From: Talaromyces rugulosus
Taxonomy: Eukaryota > Ascomycota > Eurotiomycetes > Eurotiales > Trichocomaceae
DNA: 64,000 nt
NCBI RefSeq assembly: GCF_013368755.1
Contig: NC_049564.1
Span: 1,682,001-1,746,000 of the forward strand
Reading direction: 5' to 3'
The notes beneath the pieces are model-generated. The model had not been told where the DNA came from and ran no database searches. It saw only the letters and a list, made by a program, of their open reading frames with translations. Shown here in pieces: positions 56,552 through 64,000 of this stretch. Position 1 is the stretch's first letter. Each line of letters begins with the position of its first letter. The translations under genes were made by a program, and so were the position numbers.

Positions 56552-57585
56552 ATGGAAGGTAGGCAGAAAAGTAATCGTCCCCATTTACTGAGCTGATTCG
56601 CAATGCAAAAAAAGAGCAGGATCGGAGGTATGAACGCTACACAGTCGGTATCATCTGTGCTATCGAATTTGAAATGAGTGCTGTCCGCTACATGCTGGAC
56701 AAAGAACACCAATGTCTACCTCGTAAACGGGGAGATTCCACTCTGTATATTCTCGGGGAGCTAAGCGGCCATAATGTTGTACTTGCTAGTCTTTCAGGGG
56801 GTCAAGGGAAGAGTGCAGCAGCAGCTATTGCCAAGGATATGACTCGTTCATTTCCATGTATCGATGTACGACTGATGGTGGGAATTGGAGGTGGGGTTCC
56901 AAATGAGAAAAATGACATCCGTCTCGGTGATGTAGTGATCAGTATGCCCGACGGACAGCATGGTGGTGTAGTCCAGTATGACCTAGGAAAGCAAACCGAG
57001 AACGACTTTCTCATCAAAGGATTTCTTTGGCCACCGCCTGGCGTTTTGAGAAGTGCCGTCGGTATTATGAGGTCCGATCATAGAGTTTCCAAAAACAAGA
57101 TTCCTGAGTTCTTGTCGGTCATGTTTCAGAGAGGCGACGATGTTCGAACATCTTACCAACGGCCTCATGAAGAGTCGGATGAACTCTTTGAATTGGGGTA
57201 TCGCCATGTTCCCAACCAGGTTACATGTGAAAAATGCAACAAGACAAAAGTTATTCAAAGGGACCCACGTGAACTTATGCCTAAGATTCATTACGGACTG
57301 ATCGCATCAGGGGATTCAATTATGAGAAGTGCTACGAATGCAGCTGAAATTGGTGGGCGTGTGGTAGGCGATATCCTGTGCTTTGAGATTGGAGCAGCTG
57401 GAATCATGACAGAGTATCCATGCATTGTCATTCGGGGCATTTCTGATTATGCAGACTCTCACAAGAATGACGCTTGGGAGCACTACGCGGCTGCAGTGGC
57501 TGCCGGATGCGCCAAAGAGCTTCTGTCCTATGTGGACCCACAAGAGTATTCCACGACGACAGAATCCCTCGATTTTGATGGGTAA
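56552..57585 (+). CDS. nucleoside-phosphorylase-like (PNP/UDP superfamily) protein, NLR-associated type
   Basis: A 7-base first exon (56552-56558, MEG with a split codon), a 56-base intron and a second exon (56615-57585) give 325 residues. The fold is a PNP/UDP phosphorylase: YTVGIICAIEFEMSAVRYML, LASLSGGQGKSAAAA, LMVGIGGGVPNEKNDIRLGD, a GVVQYDLGK strand, and the C-terminal part with HYGLIASGDSIM, CFEIGAAGIM and VIRGISDYADSHKND. In fungi this clade of the fold is typically the N-terminal effector of NLRs or a stand-alone relative; it is not a metabolic purine enzyme. No NACHT or repeat domain follows on this strand. A Cys-x-x-Cys pair (TCEKCNKTK) sits mid-protein. It is divergent from the NLR relic. 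Confidence 0.82.
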
Positions 57586-58461
57586 CACCAGCACCTCCCA
57601 ACTGGCAGTTCGGCCTGTCTTTAGGAGGTAAGGGGTTCAAAACCCGGTGAACTTGGCTGTTGGGAAGGACTTGGATATCAGCGGTGGTTAAACATCATCC
57701 AAGTATGTGTTCTGACAAACAATGGTTGTTTATTCTCTGCTGACAAATTTAGTTAACTATTTATATGAAGGAAATTATTTTCAAAGGCCATCATAACCCA
57801 TGATGTTCGGCTAGTCCCAGGCAATTCATTGTCAGGGATCCGTTTTAGGGCATTGGGTAGTCACATGACGGCCATCATCAAGACTCAACTACATGTAGAG
57901 CATAAAACCACAGCTATGATGATCGATGGCTTAATTGTACTAGATCAGTAACCTCTAGTATTTGAGTATATTTTCATCGAGTTTAACCCTGGACAGTCTG
58001 GTGGGAATTAGTCATTTCCATCTTTTCAGTACACGCAAATAATACGTAGTATGAACGGCAACGTAGCACTGATTTGATACTCCGCATTAGAATGAAAATC
58101 TGCTCCTCTATTCCTGTCAGCACCTCGAGGCTCAAGGCAAATCACAGCGAGGGCCTGCAGCACGAGTCGAGAGCACCGCATGCCGCGGCTACAGCGCGCC
58201 CAATCACGGGACCACAAGTGGACCCGCTGCACGTCTCCAACGGTCGACCATCGAACAGTCTGAATTGGAATCCCATCAACTAATCACAACACCAGACACA
58301 CAAACACCATCTTCATCAGTGTGGATTGCTCACTCTCGAATCAATTGCCATTGTATCGTCTCGCCGTTACCCCTCTTCGTTCTCCACTCTTTCCCTCGAG
58401 CAGCAGGCGCGTCCGAAAGGGTGCCGCCGGTGCCTGCGTCAAAGGCTGAAAGCTGCCCATC
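57586..58461. other. spacer upstream of nte1
   Basis: These 876 bases contain no recognised gene. The last part is CT-rich leader of nte1. A GGTTCAAAACC string near 57630 resembles a polymerase III B box but lacks a tRNA fold. Confidence 0.5.
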
Positions 58462-61400
58462 ATGGCTGCAGCTCAGCAGTCTGCTGCTTCTGCCTCGCTG
58501 CCCGGCGCCTCTTCCGTCTCGCCCTTCATATCCGTGTCCCTGGGAGAGAGCTTGTCAGCCGCTGCTGCGTCTCTTTCGGCTTCTCCAGAAATGACCCCGC
58601 GCACTCTGCCATCGGTCCCCCCGCCGGTCGACGCAATGCCTGGCATCGTGGGCCGCCTACTCGTCTTTATTTTTCATACTGTCCCTAGTCTGCTGTTCTG
58701 GGTGATTGGCTTTGCGACTATCACGGTGCCGACCTGGCTCTTTACGCTCTTTTCAATGAGCCTAACCTTCACCATGAACTTCACGACCATGTATGTTATG
58801 TGAAATCCGACAGGACGATGGCGGGCGGTTTGCTAATGTCTGCTGATGCTTGCAGATTGTTGATTTTTGGTCTCATCCTGTCTACCATCATATGGTTCAT
58901 CCGATACCGCTATCTCAACATGTATAGCCGTCTCCCCCCAGAGCCGCAACGCAAAGAGCCGCAGATCGACCTCTTCCCGGACAGCCAGGAAGGCGACTCG
59001 AAGCCAGGCTTGGCTAACTATTTGGACGAGTTTTTGAGCGCCATCAAGGTCTTTGGATACTTGGAGCGGCCCGTGTTCCACGAATTGACGCGAACAATGC
59101 AGACGCGGAAGCTAATGGCCGGGGAAACACTGCAGTTGGAGGAAGAGAAAGGCTTTTGTTTGGTGGTTGATGGGCTGGTTCAGATATTCGTCAAGTCGAC
59201 CCGTGAGAATGGCCTCAACCGGCAAACTCCTTCATCCGCAGTGGAGGACAGCGATGACGAAGAAGAAGAGTCACATCGCATGGCCGGCAACCAGGGATAT
59301 CAGCTGCTTACCGAAGTCAAGAACGGAGCGTCCATGTCGTCTCTCTTCTCAATTCTCACTCTTTTCACCGAAGATATACATTTACACCATGGTAGTGGTG
59401 ACAACTCTGACAGCAACCCCGATGGTCCTGCGATTCCGGAGTCAATGCCTTCAAGCCCGCACGCATTCACACACACCTCCCGACCTGCCTCGCGCGATAC
59501 AGCAGATGGACTTGGCGTCGATCCACTGTCCACTGTTCCCCCGTTTAATCTAGAGGATGCCCATTCCGCCACCGCAGATAATTCGCCAAAGGGACAACCC
59601 CCGCGGCAGAGTCGACGTAAGCAAGCCAAATCCGTCCACCCAGACATCGTTGCTCGGGCCATGGTAGATACAACTATTGCAATTATCCCGGCGAGCGCCT
59701 TTCGACGTCTAACAAGAATGTATCCTCGAGCTACCGCGCATATCGTGCAGGTTATCCTTACGCGTTTACAGAGGGTCACCTTTTCTACCGCTCATTCCTA
59801 TCTTGGACTCAATACAGAAGTTCTTAGTATTGAGAAACTGTTGAATAAATTCACTGCATATGATCTGCCAAATGAGTTACGAGGCAGCGCGCTAGAACGG
59901 CTGAAAGACAAATTCCGGCAGGAGAGAGAACGTCTAGGCCCAGATGACGACTCGAAAGGGATCGCTTTGCATAACCCTGTCGCAAATCGCAGGCGACGCT
60001 CAAGCAGCACTTTGAGAAAGGATGCTGCTCTTCAAGCCAAACTAGTTTCCTCGAGACGTCACTTATCCATGCCTACCGACCGTTCCGTATTAAGCCAACC
60101 GCAAGCTAACGGCATTAGCCCCGGCGATTTGCTATCTACGATTCAGCTCAGCCGTTATGGCCACCGCCCAGTTCAAAGCACTAAAGTACCAATGACTCCT
60201 ACTCTAGAAGTCGAAAGTCCCTTGTCCCAAAGGGAAGAACCGCCATTCCAGCCACCGCCAATCCAGACCCACCGCTCTTCTTTTGCTCGAGATGACAACA
60301 TGGATGAAGATAACTTGTTCAGAGAGTCAGTTCTCGAATGCATGATGAAAGGGATAGGCCTTACTGCCAGCACTCGAGAAGCCCTGCGCAAGTCTTACGG
60401 AGACCATTCTCCGAGACTCGTTTCGTATGACTCACGCCGGCAAAAGGCGGTATTTAATAATGCATTTGGATTTATTGACCCGTACGATGATGCTGATACT
60501 GAATCTACGATGTCCATGTCAGCTACCAGTGCCGGAGGAACTTCGCCGATTCACAATCTTAGACAAGAATTAGGCAGCGATATTGAGATTGTGCTGTTTC
60601 CCCAAGGTTCTGTTCTGGTCGAACAAGGCGAACGGCACCCTGGCTTGTATTATGTCATAGACGGCTTCTTAGACGTTGGCGTGCCAGTGAATGATCGTGG
60701 CGACGATGTTCTTAAAGGCCCACAGCAATCGGACGAATTCTTCCCAGGCCTGCAGAAAACGACGACTGGGTCGTCTCTTGCCTCTGTTTCTGACCCCAAA
60801 CGGAAACGGTCGTCAAGGAGATCTCTCTATTTGGTAAAACCGGGCGGCATGCAAGGTTATGTGGGCTCTGTAGCATCGTATCGCTCTTTCACCGACGTTA
60901 TTGCCAAGACAGATGTCTATGTCGGATTTCTTCCTCGTGCCACTCTGGAGCGCATTGCGGAGAAATCGCCTATTGTCTTATTGACACTGGCCAAGAGACT
61001 AACCAGTGTATTGCCGCGCCTCATTTTACATATTGACTTTGCTCTGGAATGGGTACAAGTCACTGCCGGCCAGGTAATTCATCATCAAGGTGACGAGAGC
61101 GATTCTATTTACATTGTGCTCAACGGACGTCTTCGGTCTGTGCTCGAGAAACCTGACGGAAAGATCCAAGTTCTGGACGAGTATGGCCAAGGTGAGAGCG
61201 TTGGAGAGCTGGAAGTCATGACTGAGTCGGCTCGACCAGGCACGCTGCATGCAATCCGCGATACTGAACTAGCCAAGTTCCCTCGCTCGCTTTTTAATAG
61301 TCTTGCGCAAGAACATCCGGCCATCACTATCCAGATATCAAAGCTTATCGCTAAACGCATGAGGGATTTGGTATATAATCCTTTGACCGAAAAGTCTAGC

Positions 61401-63047
61401 TCCCCCAGCAACATTGCCACTGCCAAAACTGCGACCTCGACAATCAACATGCGTACTGTCGCCATATTGCCGGTGACTGCTGGCGTACCTGTGATTGAAT
61501 TTGGCAATCGGTTACTCGCTGCTTTCAATCAAGTGGGTGTGACGAATGGGGTGACTTCACTCAACCAAGCAGCTATCCTAAATCATCTCGGGAGACACGC
61601 TTTTAGCAAGATGGGCAAACTCAAGCTGTCACAATACTTGGCCGACCTTGAAGAAAAGTACGGGATGGTGGTCTACATTGCAGACACAAACGTCAATTCG
61701 CCGTGGACACAAACCTGCATCACCCAGGCTGACTGTATCCTGCTGGTGGGATTGGCGGAAGGGTCGCCTAATATCGGCGAATATGAACGTTTCCTCCTCG
61801 GCATGAAGACGACTGCACGCAAGGAACTCGTTCTTCTTCATGCCGAGCGGTATTGTCTCCCAGGTCTGACGCGGCGATGGCTAAAAAACCGCATGTGGAT
61901 CAACGGCGGGCATCACCACGTTCAAATGTCATATCGTCTAACCACCGAGCCTGCGCATCCTCAGGCGAAGCGTTTTGGAACAGCATTGAAACAACGAGTG
62001 CAAGTCATTCAAGCCGAGATTCAAAAATACACGTCGCGTCGCATTCACCAAACCCCATTGTATTCCCAACAGACGCCATTCAAAGGAGATTTCCATCGAC
62101 TAGCTCGTCGACTCTGCGGAAAGTCTGTTGGTCTAGTTTTGGGTGGAGGAGGAGCTCGCGGTATTGCTCAGGTCGGTGTGATCAAAGCGATTGAAGAGGC
62201 TGGTATTCCCATCGATATCATCGGTGGCACCTCGATCGGATCTTTCATCGGTGCGTTATACGCCCGTGATGCCGACGTTGTTCCCATGTATGGTCGCGTA
62301 AAGAAGTTTGCCGGCCGAATGGGCAGCATCTGGCGATTTGCACTGGATTTAACGTACCCGGCTGTGTCTTACACAACTGGACATGAATTCAACCGCGGTA
62401 TCTTCAAAGCGTTTGGTGACAGTCAAATCGAAGATTTCTGGCTTGAATTCTACTGCAACACCACTAACATCAGCAAATCCCGCAACGAGTTTCATTCTTC
62501 AGGCTACGTGTGGCGATATGTCCGTGCGTCGATGTCTCTGGCTGGCTTACTTCCACCGCTATGCGACGAAGGAAGTTTGCTTCTCGACGGAGGCTATGTG
62601 GATAACCTAACGGTTGCACATATGAAGAGCCTCGGCGCCGACATCATCCTGGCCGTGGACGTTGGCTCTCTCGACGACAACACACCTCAAGACTATGGTG
62701 ACACGCTATCTGGATTCTGGACGTTTGTCAACCGATGGAACCCATTCTCCGCGACACCCAACCCTATTACCCTCAGCGAGATCCAAGCGCGCCTCGCCTA
62801 TGTTTCCTCGGTCGACAGTCTAGAACGCGCCAAGATCATGCCAGGGTGCCTATATATGCGCCCTCCAATCGACCCGTATGGAACACTTGACTTTGGCAAG
62901 TTTGACGAAATCTACGAGGTTGGGTATGCCTATGGCCAGAAATTTCTAGACAAATTGAAACGTGAAGGTGCACTACCTGTGGCCGAGGAGTCCACAGAGG
63001 AGAAGAAGTTGAGACGAACAATGGCGCCTAGAAGAGCTAGTATTTGA
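58462..63047 (+). CDS. nte1: lysophospholipase Nte1 (neuropathy target esterase homologue)
   Basis: Two exons (58462-58790, 58856-63047; intron 65 bases) give 1506 residues, the normal length. Hydrophobic segments occupy the N-terminus ([37 protein letters not shown]). Three cyclic-nucleotide-binding-like domains follow ([48 protein letters not shown]). The C-terminal patatin-like phospholipase has the oxyanion loop [13 protein letters not shown] at about residue 1205, the nucleophile motif GTSIG near 1233 and the catalytic Asp in LLDGGYVDN near 1354. It deacylates phosphatidylcholine to glycerophosphocholine at the ER and lipid droplets. Long Ser/Pro-rich linkers lie between the regulatory domains. 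The second exon begins ATTGTTGATTTT, restoring the frame after a phase-2 junction. Confidence 0.96.
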
Positions 63048-63271
63048 TTGGTCTCTCTCTCTATATCACGATTATACACTGCATCCTTTAAAATACATCA
63101 CATGCATGCATATATGGCGTTTTTGTACATATTTTTATGACGATACGATATTACCCTTTTGAATTGCTATCATCAATACGTATTCTGCATTATCAATTTG
63201 TTCAATAATACACATATTAGAAGTATTGAATTGCCAATTAGTAGGCTCTAAACTCAACATCTTCAACAGTC

Positions 63272-64000
63272 CTAATAACCTAGTCCATTTCTCGCACCAA
63301 TAAAATCGACTATGTCGAAGAAGCTCTTCTTGAAATACCGCTCTTGTGTTGTTCGATCGATGACTTGCATGCCAAAAGGTGTATATGAGCCGAACTCCCA
63401 GTCTAGTATTGTCAGTAAATTTGCATTCGACAGAGAAAAACAGAGAGAGACTCACTATCCATGAAGCTCCACGCAAACGCCCCCATCACATGCACACCAT
63501 CTTCCCAGATTGACTTGAGAATCTCCGACATGTACGACAAGTAATATTGACTTCTTGGCGAGTCAAACAGCCTATCTACCAGTTCGCTTTCCAATTCACC
63601 GTTTACGGGAAACCCGAATTCGCTGACGATAACCGGCGTCTTGTACGTATTCCACAGATAGAACAGGTACGACCGCAGATACGTTGGCGTAATGTAAACA
63701 TACGACGCCGACTTGTACCCAATATCCCAGCCATACACATTCGTCCACTCCTGCGTGACGCAGTACGGGTAGAGAGAGTTGGTCGACAGGTTCTGTTTTG
63801 AGCACGCTTCAATGCCTTCCGCTGGCACCGAGACTACGGTTGCGGTATAAGGATCGATGCCAAAGAAGTCAGTTGTCTTGCCGATGTGTTTCAATTCTTG
63901 CTTGCTGAGCGGCTTTGCGCCAGGAAGCGTGTTGAGAAGCGACTCTGGGTACTGCTCGCCCAGACAGATTGGGTTGGCGAATCCGCCGAGTTGCATCGCG
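63272..64000 (-). CDS. GH1 beta-glucosidase, 3' part of gene
   Basis: The last exon (63402-63272) and most of the exon before it (64000-63456) are in the window; a 53-base intron separates them, and the gene continues to the right. GH1 features include FANPICLGEQYPESLL, KTTDFFGIDPYTATVV, the nucleophile strand TPVIVSEFGFPV, SIWEDGVHVMGAFAWSFMDNW (in part: GAFAWSFMD / NWEFGSYTPFGMQ) and TQERYFKKSFFDIVDF. GH1 enzymes release glucose from beta-linked di- and oligosaccharides or plant glucosides by a retaining mechanism. The usual TENG nucleophile motif reads SEFG here, as in a subgroup of fungal GH1 proteins. No secretion signal can be judged because the N-terminus is outside. Confidence 0.85.

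Noticed and set aside
57620..57650. Possible tRNA or polymerase III B box (GGTTCAAAACC)
   Set aside because: The T-arm stem pairs only three or four bases, no A box or anticodon arm is found upstream, and no acceptor stem can be formed.

Overview
The window is nuclear DNA of a filamentous ascomycete (Pezizomycotina), most likely a Eurotiomycete of the Aspergillus/Penicillium/Talaromyces type. The evidence is many short introns (43 to about 90 bases) with GTAWGT-like donors and CTAAC/CTGAC branch sites, AT-rich spacers, NACHT-type fungal NLR genes, an (R)-amine-transaminase-type class IV aminotransferase, and conserved single-copy fungal genes. I see no bacterial operons, ribosomal RNA, CRISPR array or intact transposon. 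The gene models below were spliced by hand by keeping frame and family similarity. Coordinates run from start codon to stop codon and include introns.

Left part (1-13.9 kb): the 3' end of what looks like a fungal transcription factor gene, a probably decayed gene of an uncharacterised fungal family, the INO80 subunit gene ies6, the Golgi transport gene got1, an intact NACHT-ankyrin NLR gene, a divergent five-exon profilin, and an uncharacterised 538-residue protein across a 2.1 kb spacer.

Middle (13.9-36 kb): a dense housekeeping block. It holds the intronless tandem helicase slh1 facing the SNARE gene ykt6 (12 exons), the alkyltransferase-like DNA repair gene atl1 facing the splicing factor cwc26, an SR-protein kinase, a metallophosphoesterase, a flavocytochrome b2-type lactate dehydrogenase ending in the peroxisomal signal SKL, a Rab GTPase with a long insert, a small unknown gene and the nuclear-envelope gene brr6/brl1.

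Right part (35.7-64 kb): an S66-type LD-carboxypeptidase, an (R)-selective amine transaminase, trehalose-6-phosphate synthase, a TMEM16/Ist2-type membrane protein, a GNAT acetyltransferase, the golgin imh1 facing the ER-junction gene lunapark, a gene-poor 2.2 kb, a four-pass membrane protein, a degraded NACHT-WD40 NLR next to a nucleoside-phosphorylase-like protein, the phospholipase nte1, and the 3' part of a GH1 beta-glucosidase gene.

Membrane traffic and membrane-contact genes are frequent (got1, ykt6, Rab, imh1, lnp1, ist2-type, nte1, brr6). This is probably chance rather than a functional cluster. The parts most likely to reward study are the NLR loci with the adjacent phosphorylase-domain gene, the peroxisome-tagged flavocytochrome b2, the (R)-transaminase, the divergent profilin and the possible lost 3' exon of the trehalose synthase gene.
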